Shown in pieces: positions 8,689-17,006 of a stretch of 41,690 nucleotides of DNA (positions are counted from its first letter, which is position 1; each line of letters opens with the position of its first letter). The notes under the pieces are model-generated. The model saw only the letters and a list, made by a program, of their open reading frames with translations. It had not been told where the DNA came from and made no database searches. Origin of the DNA: Bdellovibrionota bacterium (GTDB lineage Bacteria > Bdellovibrionota > Bdellovibrionia > Bdellovibrionales > JAEYZS01); the NCBI GenBank assembly GCA_040386775.1, contig JAZKEU010000013.1, forward strand, positions 1-41,690. Reading direction: 5' to 3'. The position numbers and the translations under genes were made by a program.

Positions 8689-9322
8689 ATTCCCAGGACA
8701 TGGTTACGGGGATTTTTGAGAGAGTGTAGATTTCTCTTCTGTCGATGATCACTTCGCGGCTGGAGTGATTTGAATGGGAGAATTGGACTTTTGAAAGTAC
8801 CCAATAACCTGGCCACATTTCAGAGACATTTCTGAATGAGAACGAAGCTTTTGGATTCACTTCAAAACTTATATCCGTATCGTCTGGAGTTAATTTGTAA
8901 ATATCTTCCACTGGAATTGTAATAGGGACGGGAAGATTTGTTTTGGCAGAAAGTTCGCAAGGTGAAGTGATAACCATGGTTGGTCTTTCTCCGCTGGAGG
9001 CCATGCCTTCTGCTTCAAATGTTAATGTGTAGGAATCAAAATATTCGCAAAGGCGTTGGCTGTTCTGTTCATTCTTCACTAAAAAATTTCTAACATTGAT
9101 TTGGAAATTTCTTTCAGCCTTCGCAACTTGAATACTCGTAACTATATCTTTATGTAAGGCAGTTTGAAGAGCGTCGCCTTTATCAAAGAAATTAAAAAGA
9201 TTTTGATTCTCAACGGCAGCGGGCGATCTATTGTGAATAAATAAACGAGATGCGCACCAAGAGAGCAGGCACAATCCCACTAAGAAGAAAAAATATTTTT
9301 TGGAACGATAATATGTTTTCAT
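8687..9322 (-). CDS. Membrane-anchored or exported protein, function unknown
   Basis: I do not recognise this 211-aa protein. The N-terminus (MKTYYRSKKY, then a hydrophobic stretch to about residue 29) is a signal anchor or signal peptide. The LLSWC segment is a poor lipobox because Trp precedes the Cys. The remainder looks like a beta-rich periplasmic domain with two Cys (in LCEYFDSY and SPCELSAK) that could pair. It is transcribed away from the clan CD peptidase gene region and has no close operon partner; the upstream gene on the same strand ends 97 bases away. It converges on gshA across the palindrome. Confidence 0.6.
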   Translation of the reverse strand: MKTYYRSKKYFFFLVGLCLLSWCASRLFIHNRSPAAVENQNLFNFFDKGDALQTALHKDIVTSIQVAKAERNFQINVRNFLVKNEQNSQRLCEYFDSYTLTFEAEGMASSGERPTMVITSPCELSAKTNLPVPITIPVEDIYKLTPDDTDISFEVNPKASFSFRNVSEMWPGYWVLSKVQFSHSNHSSREVIIDRREIYTLSKIPVTMSWE

Positions 9323-9418
9323 TGTTTGTCTTAATTAATTCCCAATTAAATAAATACCTTACATATACTGTTTCGGTTTGATTCTTACACAAGTTTAATT
9401 TCACGGCAGATTACTGGA

Positions 9419-10918
9419 CTAAGGTGTGGATTTTGGGATGCTGTCTGCTAGAGGTTTTAGTTTGGCTACTAAGGGTGCCAGTTCTGATTGGCGAGGATTC
9501 GCCGACGATCGCATCTTATCATACAGAACCTTGAACATCTGATTGGAATCCTTTGTTTGATAACCATAAAGTTTCATCATAAAGGACTCCGTTACGAAGG
9601 CATTCTTGGCAAGGGAACTGGTGAGTGTGCGTTTAAAATCTGCTAAATCTCTCACTGATGTAGGGGCCTCTCCTTCATACTTTACGTAAGGTTCAGTTAA
9701 TTTTTTTATGCTCTCATTTGTAATTATATTTTCAGCAGCAATACTGGTTCCGAATAATTTTTTGTAAGTTGTGTAATAATCAATTTTTACAAACAAGCCA
9801 ACTCTTGGTGTATTGATCTCATCCCCTAAAAAGGATTTAAGTTGATCGCTATTCTTCATAAGTGCAGAGGCCTCACGCGCGTAAGGTCCTTGCATAAGCT
9901 CAGAAAGAGCGTTGAAGTTTTCTGCTACTAATTTTTTATCAGATAAAATTTTCTTTAAGACCTGTATTCTTTCTGCAGGGTCTTTGGGAAATTTTAATCT
10001 ACAACCTAATTCTCTAGCTTTATACAGCAGCGGATTTTTACGGGCAGAAGACTCAAAAGATTTTAAACCTTTTGCTAACGGGGCATGTTTTTCCCAACCA
10101 GCAATCGAGACGTTCTCGCAATTGTCCCAATCTGGTTTTTGAATCATATTTAAAATGGCTGTGGCATACTCAACGGCATTTTCCCGGGATATTTCTTTTG
10201 TAGGATCAGTATATGTTAATGAAGGGTTATTAATTTTAGCCATATGGACAATATGGTAAAGCAAAGAAGTTTCGCTTTTTTTTAATACTCCAGGAGCGCT
10301 ATCGATCCACCCAAACATAGTTGCTCTTGGGAATATTTTTAAATACCTGGCTGAAAGCGGGTTGCTCTGAGATAAAATATTGGTAAACCCATAGTTAAGA
10401 TTTTCGGTACCATCTTCTTCGATACTGTCCACAGCCGCCAAACTGTTTATTCGTGAGGTATGATCATTTGGATTATTAGATTCGATCTTTCCAGTTCCCG
10501 CAGTTCGGCATCCCTGAAGATGGAAAGAATTTAAATTTTTAAACCAGTGGGCATATTTTGGATTACAAGACATCTTCTCTAGGAAATTAATTCTTAAGGC
10601 CCCTTCGGCGCTAGCACCTTCCCATTCACCGTAGTGATGGCCTGAGATAACTAATCCATCGCATTTTGCATTTTGCTGGACCATTTTTTCAAAAGCTGCT
10701 TCAGGATCATCTCCATCAGGCATGTATTCCAAAACCTTGATATCGGAACCGATCTGCTGATTGATTTTGTCGGCAAAAGTCTTCATGTACTCTTTTTCTT
10801 TGCGGTTATTGAGCGAGAAATAGCATACGGTGCCCTCGCGCTTTTCAGCGAAAGCCTTCAAAGATATTAAAAATGTCATCAAAACCAGCAAAAATCTCAT
10901 GCCTATACATCGGCGCAT
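9419..10918 (-). CDS. Exported caspase-like (clan CD) peptidase candidate
   Basis: A signal peptide is evident (hydrophobic residues 8-23, likely cleavage after AFA). The mature N-terminal half has the layout of clan CD cysteine peptidases. A hydrophobic strand leads to the His motif LVISGHHYGEW (H94/H95), and a second strand leads to FHLQGCRTAG with C137. The 42-43 residue His-to-Cys gap matches the caspase spacing. Family members cut after Asp, Arg, Lys or other residues, and no specificity can be read here. The C-terminal part (about 280-499) is helical and unrecognised. An in-frame ATG at 10900 could be the true start. The gene is divergent from a clostripain-family gene, another clan CD member. 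The fold call is by motif only. Confidence 0.6.
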   Translation of the reverse strand: MRRCIGMRFLLVLMTFLISLKAFAEKREGTVCYFSLNNRKEKEYMKTFADKINQQIGSDIKVLEYMPDGDDPEAAFEKMVQQNAKCDGLVISGHHYGEWEGASAEGALRINFLEKMSCNPKYAHWFKNLNSFHLQGCRTAGTGKIESNNPNDHTSRINSLAAVDSIEEDGTENLNYGFTNILSQSNPLSARYLKIFPRATMFGWIDSAPGVLKKSETSLLYHIVHMAKINNPSLTYTDPTKEISRENAVEYATAILNMIQKPDWDNCENVSIAGWEKHAPLAKGLKSFESSARKNPLLYKARELGCRLKFPKDPAERIQVLKKILSDKKLVAENFNALSELMQGPYAREASALMKNSDQLKSFLGDEINTPRVGLFVKIDYYTTYKKLFGTSIAAENIITNESIKKLTEPYVKYEGEAPTSVRDLADFKRTLTSSLAKNAFVTESFMMKLYGYQTKDSNQMFKVLYDKMRSSANPRQSELAPLVAKLKPLADSIPKSTP

Positions 10919-10991
10919 TATTTATCTAATTTTATGAATTGGCTTGTCTTTCTAGCCCACTCTTTTAGCATATTTAAGTGACTAGACCATG

Positions 10992-11020
10992 GTCCAGTTC
11001 TGAAATGGAACTGGACTTTT
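10992..11020 (+). terminator. Hairpin with T tract in the leader of the C11 peptidase gene
   Basis: Arms GTCCAGTTC (10992-11000) and GAACTGGAC (11008-11016) form a perfect 9-bp stem with a 7-base loop, followed by TTTT. It has the form of an intrinsic terminator read on the plus strand, yet no plus-strand gene lies immediately upstream. It may attenuate transcription into the downstream peptidase gene, end a small RNA, or act as an operator between the divergent genes. Confidence 0.5.
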
Positions 11021-11096
11021 AGTTAGGGAATTCGTGGGGAAGCAACCTAACATTTATGACGAGTTAAAAAGTCACATTCATCCGGGGGGAATGATA

Positions 11097-12323
11097 ATGA
11101 AGAAGATTTTGTATGTTCTTATTGTAGCATTGTTGGTTTTAATCCAATTACAAACATCAGATGCAACGGCTAAAGTAACCGCGCCGAAAGAAGCTAAAGA
11201 ATGGACCTTCTTAATCTTTATGAACGGCCATGACGAAATGCTGTCTCCTTATACAGACTCGAATCTCGAATCGATCGAAAAAGTAGGCTCAACGGAAGAC
11301 ATTAATATTGTCGTACAAGTTGCTTCTTTGAATAGACAGCAAACAGAAAGAGTTTATGTAAACAAGGGCAGTCACGATATTATCCAAAAACTTCCTCGCG
11401 TTGACATGGGCGACTACAAAGAACTCAATAAATTTATCGCATGGACTGTAGAGAACTATCCTGCAAAAAAATACTTCATCAACGTTTGGAATCACGGAAC
11501 AGGTTGGCACAACATCCATTTAAATATGGAAGGTTCAAGACCTAGCGCATTTGAAACTCATGACGTTTCTTTTGATGGCATAACTGGAAATTTTATTTCT
11601 ACGGAGCAAATGGGTCAGGTCATGAAGAAATTCGCATCTCTAATTGGGCACAAAGTTGATCTTTACGGAAACGACGCGTGTTTAATGTCGATGATTGAGG
11701 TTGCAGCTGAATTCACGGATTCAGTATCGTTCTTTGCAAGTTCACAAGAAAACGAACCTTTGGCGGGATGGCCTTACGATAAACTCCTTGCAAGATGGGT
11801 AAAAAATCCAACAATGGATGGCGGAGAAGTGGGTTCAATCTTAACCGAAGAATATTTAAAACTTTATCCAGACGACGAAGTAAATCCTCATGGCACAACT
11901 TTTTCGACTATTGATATGAGTAAGCTGGATATCTTGATTACTTCCTTAGCAAACCTTCGCAATGAACTTATGGGACTGGGTGCGGAAAAAACAAAAGCTC
12001 TATTTACAGTAGCTAGCGGAACGCACAACTTTGCGGGCGGACCTGATTATAAAGACATTTATGATTTCATTTCTAGATTGGAAAATAGCTCTGCATTGGG
12101 TGTAAATAAATCTGTACTTACAGATGTAAAAAGTGCCTTTAATGAGGTTGTTATCAAGAATGTTCATTCCGCAGAAGAAGCGCGTGCGCATGGATTATCT
12201 GTGTGGTTGCCGACTTATGAGTTGTACTACAGTGACCACGTATCTCGATACAAAAATCTAGAGTTCAACAAGAAGACAGGCTGGGCCGATCTTCTTGATT
12301 TATTTTTTAATAACAAAAAATAA
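11097..12323 (+). CDS. Exported clostripain-family (C11) cysteine peptidase
   Basis: This is a clan CD cysteine peptidase; clostripain-like enzymes commonly cleave after basic residues. Counting from the chosen start, a signal peptide covers about residues 1-25 (MKKILYVLIVALLVLIQLQ). The domain opens with WTFLIFMNGHDEML. The catalytic His is H133 in VWNHGTGWH, and the catalytic Cys is C195 in YGNDACLMSMIE. I chose the ATG at 11097 because a G-rich ribosome site (GGGGGGA, 11084-11090) lies seven bases upstream; an in-frame ATG at 11091 is too close to it. It is divergent from the caspase-like gene and convergent with 12324-12725 with no gap. Roles in prey protein digestion or zymogen processing are possible but inferred. 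Confidence 0.88.
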   Translation: MKKILYVLIVALLVLIQLQTSDATAKVTAPKEAKEWTFLIFMNGHDEMLSPYTDSNLESIEKVGSTEDINIVVQVASLNRQQTERVYVNKGSHDIIQKLPRVDMGDYKELNKFIAWTVENYPAKKYFINVWNHGTGWHNIHLNMEGSRPSAFETHDVSFDGITGNFISTEQMGQVMKKFASLIGHKVDLYGNDACLMSMIEVAAEFTDSVSFFASSQENEPLAGWPYDKLLARWVKNPTMDGGEVGSILTEEYLKLYPDDEVNPHGTTFSTIDMSKLDILITSLANLRNELMGLGAEKTKALFTVASGTHNFAGGPDYKDIYDFISRLENSSALGVNKSVLTDVKSAFNEVVIKNVHSAEEARAHGLSVWLPTYELYYSDHVSRYKNLEFNKKTGWADLLDLFFNNKK

Positions 12324-12725
12324 TTAGCGTGTTTTAGAAAGCAGAATGCCACTGAACCAGATCACATCAACACCTTTGTACTTGATGTGAGATGGAGTGC
12401 TTCTGTTTGCACAATCAAAATTTTGTCCAAGTGATGTAATGTATTTTGAAAGATCAGAATCAGGCAGAGAAAGAATGTTCATATCATTAAGATGAGCGCT
12501 CAATTTTTCTCTGCTTGTGTAACACTCGTAAACTTCAGCTTGAGCTCCACCTGGTAAAGCCGGGCAAGGGCGAATTGAAGAACGAACCCAAAGATCATTT
12601 CCTTGCACAACAACAAGTTCAACGGGCTGAACTGCCATTGAAGCACCGTTATCGTACATTTCGATATTAGAAGCGAATGCTCCACTTGCAACAAATAGAG
12701 TTGCGATAGCTAAAAGTAATTTCAT
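12324..12725 (-). CDS. Small exported protein, function unknown
   Basis: This is a 133-aa protein with a clear signal peptide (MKLLLAIATLFVASGAFAS, cleavage after AFA). The mature part, about 115 residues, has three Cys in RPCPALP, YECYTSRE and NFDCANRS that could form disulfides. I recognise no family. The start is supported by a G-rich site (AGGGGGA) five bases upstream, similar to those of the two exported-enzyme genes at 11097 and 19573. The stop codon abuts that of the convergent C11 peptidase gene. Convergent position alone gives no evidence of shared function. Confidence 0.65.
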   Translation of the reverse strand: MKLLLAIATLFVASGAFASNIEMYDNGASMAVQPVELVVVQGNDLWVRSSIRPCPALPGGAQAEVYECYTSREKLSAHLNDMNILSLPDSDLSKYITSLGQNFDCANRSTPSHIKYKGVDVIWFSGILLSKTR

Positions 12726-12781
12726 TATTTCCCCCTAGGAATAGTATTTGTAGGGTTTTCTAACAAAAGATTACTGGTGAT

Positions 12782-13207
12782 TCAACTGCGGCCTGATATT
12801 TGGGACAGTGCAAATGCAAACAACTTAATCTGCTTGATCATGGAAGCGAGTCCGTTAGCTCGGGTTTGAGATAAATGCGTGTTAAGACCTAGTTTTTCCA
12901 TAAATTCCGCATTGGACTGCATAATCTCTTGAGCTGTTTCTCCAGAATATACTCGCAGGGCCAAAGCTACGAGTCCCTTCACAATTGCGGCATCACTATC
13001 GCCCTGATAATAGATTTTTCCATCTTTCATTTCGGCAAACATCCAGACAGAAGACTGACAGCCTTTTACTTTGTACTGATCAGTTTGATATTTAGGATCA
13101 ATACGACAGTCTTTTCCGATTTTAATGAGGTGAGAATATTTCTCTTCCCAAGAAGGAAATTTCTCAAACTCCTCAACAATATATTTTGATTTTTCTGTGA
13201 TGCTCAT
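12782..13207 (-). CDS. sufE: SufE-family cysteine desulfurase sulfur acceptor
   Basis: SufE takes persulfide sulfur from the cysteine desulfurase SufS and passes it to the SufBCD scaffold for Fe-S cluster assembly. The protein is 141 aa, as expected. The active Cys is C50 in YKVKGCQSSVW, almost the same position as in E. coli SufE (C51). The C-terminal GLNTHLSQTRANGLASM stretch is also diagnostic. The gene overlaps the end of pepA by one base (TAATG), so the two are translationally coupled. No sufS or sufBCD is in the window. CsdE is the close alternative and cannot be separated by eye. Confidence 0.92.
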   Translation of the reverse strand: MSITEKSKYIVEEFEKFPSWEEKYSHLIKIGKDCRIDPKYQTDQYKVKGCQSSVWMFAEMKDGKIYYQGDSDAAIVKGLVALALRVYSGETAQEIMQSNAEFMEKLGLNTHLSQTRANGLASMIKQIKLFAFALSQISGRS

Positions 13208-14766
13208 TATTTGTGTTGTTTCGCAAGTTCAACAAATGTGCGCACGATAACTCCCGAGGCCCCTTTTGCAGGTGTATAAGGAAGTCTATGGCCATTATTA
13301 TAAGCAGTTCCTGCAATATCAAAGTGGGCCCACGGAATATCCTTTTCAACAAACTCACCTAAGTAAATTGCACCTTGCGCGCTACCTGCGCCACGTCTTT
13401 GAGAAACGTTTTGTAGATCTGCGTAGGTGCCTTTCATATCTTTTAGATGTTCTTCATGCATTGGCATTTCCCAAAGGGTTTCCCCAGAAGCTGCTGCTGC
13501 TTTTGCAATTTTTTGAGTTAACTTTGTGTCACGAGAAAAGAATCCGGTGTGCACATCACCCAGTGCCATCACCATGGCGCCTGTCAATGTGGCAGCATCA
13601 ACGATGAATTCTGGTTTTTGTTCTGAAGCATAAACAAGTGCATCAGATAAGATCAATCTACCTTCCGCATCGGTGTTGTTTACTTCAGTTGTTTTTCCGT
13701 TTCTGGCAGTAGTGATATCGCCCGGCTTATTTGCAAATGGTCCTGGCATGTTTTCAGAAGATGGAACAATCCCGATCACATTTACTTTGAGTTTTAATTT
13801 TGCAATGGCAAGCATTGTTGCAATGACGGCAGCTCCGCCCATCATGTCGTATTTCATTTCTTCCATACCTGCGCCGGGTTTTAAAGAAATACCGCCCGAG
13901 TCAAAAGTTAATCCTTTTCCAACAAAGCAAATTGGTTTTTTAGACTTTGCTCCACCTTTGTATTCCATAATGATCAAGCGTGGATCTTCTCCGCCGCCGA
14001 GCGAAACTCCGTGCAGATTTCCCATTTTTTCTTTTTTAATTCTAGCGCCATCCCAAATTGTAACTTTGAGTCCTGTGCCAGTGGCTGCTTTTTTTGTAGT
14101 CTCTCCAAGGATGGGAGGATTCATTTGGTTTCCTGGAGTATCACCAATTGTTCTCGCGAAGTTTACTGCCTCCGAGACAATGCGGGCTTCTTTTTCTGCG
14201 TTTTTAGCAGAAGTTGCAGTTCCAGCTAATGAAGTTAAAATATTCACTTTCATTTTTGCAAAATCTTTTGCAGTATCTGATTTATTGGGTGAAGATTTAT
14301 AAATATCAAAAGTATATTCGCTCAAATAAAAACCTTCGAACACAGCTTTTAAATTTTCTTCTTTAGTTTTTGTAGTAAGAGGAAGTGTTTCAATAGCGAT
14401 AGTTACAGACTTTGCTGAGTTTGCCTTTAAATTTTTGAAAGCATTCGAAGAGGCTCTTCTAATTACCTCATGAGTAACTCTTTTTGCATCTCCTAAGCCA
14501 ACAAGAAGTAAATTTGTAAAACCTAGGAAGGCATATTGTCTAAAAAATAAAGATTCACCAAGGGCGCCTTTGAACGGAGCGTACGTTAATGCCTCAGACA
14601 TATTTGCCTCCCAGTCCTTTGGTAAACCTTTCAAATTGAGACTGATCTTTTTTGTCTTCCCGAAGTCATTTGTGAAGATGACCAAAGTCGAGTCTTGGGC
14701 TTGTGTAATATTTTTATTCATCTGACTGTTAATCTGGGTGGTAATAAATGAGAATTCGAGTGCCAT
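13207..14766 (-). CDS. pepA: Leucyl aminopeptidase (M17)
   Basis: This cytosolic, two-metal aminopeptidase removes N-terminal residues from peptides. The C-terminal catalytic domain (from about residue 215) carries the family signatures: FVGKGLTFDSGGISLKP with the metal-binding Lys and Asp, MKYDMMGGAA, and the strict NNTDAEGRL motif. The first 200 residues form the less conserved N-terminal domain. Length is 519 aa, within the usual range. It is the first gene of a two-gene unit with sufE. Peptides released by ClpXP and Lon, encoded just upstream on the other strand, would be its natural substrates, though no co-regulation is shown. Confidence 0.95.
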   Translation of the reverse strand: MALEFSFITTQINSQMNKNITQAQDSTLVIFTNDFGKTKKISLNLKGLPKDWEANMSEALTYAPFKGALGESLFFRQYAFLGFTNLLLVGLGDAKRVTHEVIRRASSNAFKNLKANSAKSVTIAIETLPLTTKTKEENLKAVFEGFYLSEYTFDIYKSSPNKSDTAKDFAKMKVNILTSLAGTATSAKNAEKEARIVSEAVNFARTIGDTPGNQMNPPILGETTKKAATGTGLKVTIWDGARIKKEKMGNLHGVSLGGGEDPRLIIMEYKGGAKSKKPICFVGKGLTFDSGGISLKPGAGMEEMKYDMMGGAAVIATMLAIAKLKLKVNVIGIVPSSENMPGPFANKPGDITTARNGKTTEVNNTDAEGRLILSDALVYASEQKPEFIVDAATLTGAMVMALGDVHTGFFSRDTKLTQKIAKAAAASGETLWEMPMHEEHLKDMKGTYADLQNVSQRRGAGSAQGAIYLGEFVEKDIPWAHFDIAGTAYNNGHRLPYTPAKGASGVIVRTFVELAKQHK

Positions 14767-14978
14767 TTGTGCTCCTAGTTAGTTCCTGCTGTAATTGCCT
14801 AGTTTTCGATCGTTAGACTGTAAATTTAGCTTACTAGACCTAAGTTTAACTCCGACTCATCACGTCTATCAACCTACTATTCAAAGGACAAGATGATTTT
14901 AAGTAGGAGCCATTTATAAACATCTGGCGGATTTATCCGATAGAATAAATGTGGGTTAGATATTGGGTTGCCAAAGCC

Positions 14979-14987
14979 TGATATAGT
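14979..14987 (+). promoter_or_regulatory. Candidate extended -10 promoter for clpP-clpX-lon
   Basis: TGATATAGT (TG, one base, then TATAGT) lies about 45 bases before the clpP start and fits an extended -10 element; no strong -35 is seen. An overlapping pair, GTTGCCA at 14967 and CCACATTA at 14990, weakly resembles a heat-shock sigma site but the 16-base gap is long. A short palindrome, CGGATTTATCCG, lies further upstream near 14928-14939. The rest of the 267-base gap shows nothing else I can support. Confidence 0.3.
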
Positions 14988-15033
14988 GACCACATTAAAC
15001 GCGTGAAGTTGGACATCTTTGAAGGAGTTTTTA

Positions 15034-15636
15034 ATGCCGTTAATCCCTATGGTCGTAGAGCAGACATCTAGAGGTGAAAGAAGTTTCGATATTTATTCTC
15101 GTCTATTAAAAGAGAGAATCATCTTTATCGGAACCCCCATCAACGACGAGATCGCAAACCTAGTGGTTGCGCAGTTGTTATTCCTCGAAAGTGAAAACCC
15201 GGAGAAAGATATTCAAATCTATATCAATAGCCCGGGTGGAAGTGTGAGCGCTGGTCTAGGTATCTATGACATTATGCAATTCGTGAAGTGCGATATCGCT
15301 ACATACTGTATTGGTATGGCTGCAAGTATGGGATCACTTCTTTTAACTGCAGGAACAAAAGGCAAACGCTACGCTATGCCACATTCTCGAGTGATGATTC
15401 ACCAACCGTTGATTTCTGGTCACGGTATCAGTGGCCAAGCAACAGATATAGAAATTCACGCTAGAGAAATGTTGAGAATTAAAGAAATGTTAACTGATAT
15501 TTACGTTCATCATTCAGGCAACAAGAAAGATTTTCTTCATTTATCAATGGAACGAGATCATTTCTTAAGCCCGGAACAAGCAAAAAGTTATGGGCTTATC
15601 GATCACGTTGTAGACTTTAGAAAAGAAAAGAAATAA
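15034..15636 (+). CDS. clpP: ATP-dependent Clp protease proteolytic subunit
   Basis: This is the tetradecameric serine peptidase core that degrades proteins fed by ClpX or ClpA. The protein is 200 aa from the ATG at 15034, which has AAGGAG six bases upstream; a TTG at 15019 would only add five residues and overlaps that site. The catalytic triad is visible: S98 in GMAASMGS, H123 in VMIHQP and D175 in MERDHFLS. The first gene of clpP-clpX-lon, it lies 25 bases before clpX. Sequence and length are fully ordinary. Confidence 0.97.
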   Translation: MPLIPMVVEQTSRGERSFDIYSRLLKERIIFIGTPINDEIANLVVAQLLFLESENPEKDIQIYINSPGGSVSAGLGIYDIMQFVKCDIATYCIGMAASMGSLLLTAGTKGKRYAMPHSRVMIHQPLISGHGISGQATDIEIHAREMLRIKEMLTDIYVHHSGNKKDFLHLSMERDHFLSPEQAKSYGLIDHVVDFRKEKK

Positions 15637-15661
15637 GCAGAAAAGAGAAGAAGGATAAATA

Positions 15662-16963
15662 ATGAGCATAAACAAGAAGGCACCTACTGGATTATCTTGC
15701 AGCTTTTGTGGAAAGAGTCAGAAAGAAGTTAAAAAACTGATTGCGGGCCCTGGTGTGTACATCTGTGACGAGTGTATTGATCTATGTAATGACATCATTG
15801 CCGAAGAAAGAGAAAAAGAAGTTCACGTTGAAGGCGAAGGATTCAAAGTTCCAAAGCCACAAGAAATCAAAGAATTCCTTGATGGATATGTGATTGGTCA
15901 AGATGGAGCGAAAAAAGCTTTATCTGTAGCTGTTCATAATCATTATAAGAGAATCAATTCTGCTTCCAAAAAAGACGAAATCGAATTGCAAAAATCAAAC
16001 ATCATGCTCATTGGTCCAACCGGAACTGGTAAGACACTACTTGCCCAAACAATAGCTAGACATTTGAACGTTCCATTTGCCATGGCCGATGCAACGACAT
16101 TGACTGAAGCTGGCTATGTAGGGGAAGACGTAGAAAACGTAGTGTTAAATTTATTACAAGCTGCGGATTATGATGTAGAGAAAGCACAACGCGGAATCAT
16201 TTATATCGATGAAATTGATAAGATTTCTAGAAAATCAGAAAACCCATCAATCACAAGAGACGTGAGCGGTGAAGGTGTGCAACAGGCTCTTTTAAAAATC
16301 TTAGAAGGTACAGTTGCGAATTTACCTCCAAAAGGTGGTAGAAAGCACCCTCAGCAAGAATTTATTCAAGTAGATACTAGAAACATTTTATTCATCTGCG
16401 GCGGGGCTTTCGTCGGGCTTGAAAAAATTATCGAAAACAGAATGACGCAAAAATCTATTGGTATTGCGGCTTCAATTCCATCGATGAAAGATCAAACAAA
16501 AAAGATCGATGAATTGTTCCAACAAGTACAACCAGACGATTTAGTGAGATTCGGTTTAATCCCTGAATTCATTGGACGTTTGCCGGTTGCAGCCGTACTA
16601 GACCAGTTGTCAGAAGCAACATTGATAGATATTTTGACAAAGCCAAAGAACTCTTTGGTTAAACAATATCAAAAATTAATGTCTTATGAAGGTGTTGATT
16701 TAATCTTCACAGATGAAGCACTCAAGGCTATAGCCCAGTTATCACTCAAAAGAAAAACTGGAGCGCGTGGACTACGTAGCGTTATCGAAACTGCAATGAT
16801 GGATGTTATGTACGAAATTCCTTCCATGAAGGGTGTTAAGAAATGTATAATTGATAAAGAAGTCATAACTGATGGGAAGGCCCCTAGTTATAAACTTAGC
16901 CAAGATGGCCAAGACGACGACGTAAAAACCGACGTTAAGAAAATCAAGGAAGAGTCCGCGTAA
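15662..16963 (+). CDS. clpX: ClpX, ATP-dependent unfoldase of ClpXP
   Basis: ClpX is an AAA+ hexamer that unfolds tagged substrates and feeds them into ClpP. The N-terminal zinc-binding domain has C13, C16, C35 and C38. Walker A is GPTGTGKT at 118-125, and Walker B is IIYIDEIDK. The C-terminal domain holds the [11 protein letters not shown] sensor 2 region. Length (433 aa) is normal; the Lys/Asp-rich tail is slightly extended. It sits between clpP and lon and is presumably co-transcribed with both. Confidence 0.98.
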   Translation: MSINKKAPTGLSCSFCGKSQKEVKKLIAGPGVYICDECIDLCNDIIAEEREKEVHVEGEGFKVPKPQEIKEFLDGYVIGQDGAKKALSVAVHNHYKRINSASKKDEIELQKSNIMLIGPTGTGKTLLAQTIARHLNVPFAMADATTLTEAGYVGEDVENVVLNLLQAADYDVEKAQRGIIYIDEIDKISRKSENPSITRDVSGEGVQQALLKILEGTVANLPPKGGRKHPQQEFIQVDTRNILFICGGAFVGLEKIIENRMTQKSIGIAASIPSMKDQTKKIDELFQQVQPDDLVRFGLIPEFIGRLPVAAVLDQLSEATLIDILTKPKNSLVKQYQKLMSYEGVDLIFTDEALKAIAQLSLKRKTGARGLRSVIETAMMDVMYEIPSMKGVKKCIIDKEVITDGKAPSYKLSQDGQDDDVKTDVKKIKEESA

Positions 16964-17006
16964 CTTCTAAACAAGCCTTCCCTCCTATGACCAGAAAGGA
17001 ATTTCT

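Noticed and set aside
9203-9322. Lipoprotein call for the 211-aa exported protein
   Set aside because: The candidate lipobox LLSWC has Trp before Cys, which is not accepted by signal peptidase II, so a plain signal anchor is preferred.
13673-14302. 209-aa open frame on the plus strand opposite pepA
   Set aside because: It lies entirely antisense to the conserved catalytic domain of pepA, has no ribosome site or recognisable family, and reflects codon bias of the real gene.
14893-14919. Eight-codon reading frame (MILSRSHL) with an AAGGA upstream in the clpP leader
   Set aside because: Spacing to the ribosome site is short and no regulatory logic is visible; such short frames arise by chance.
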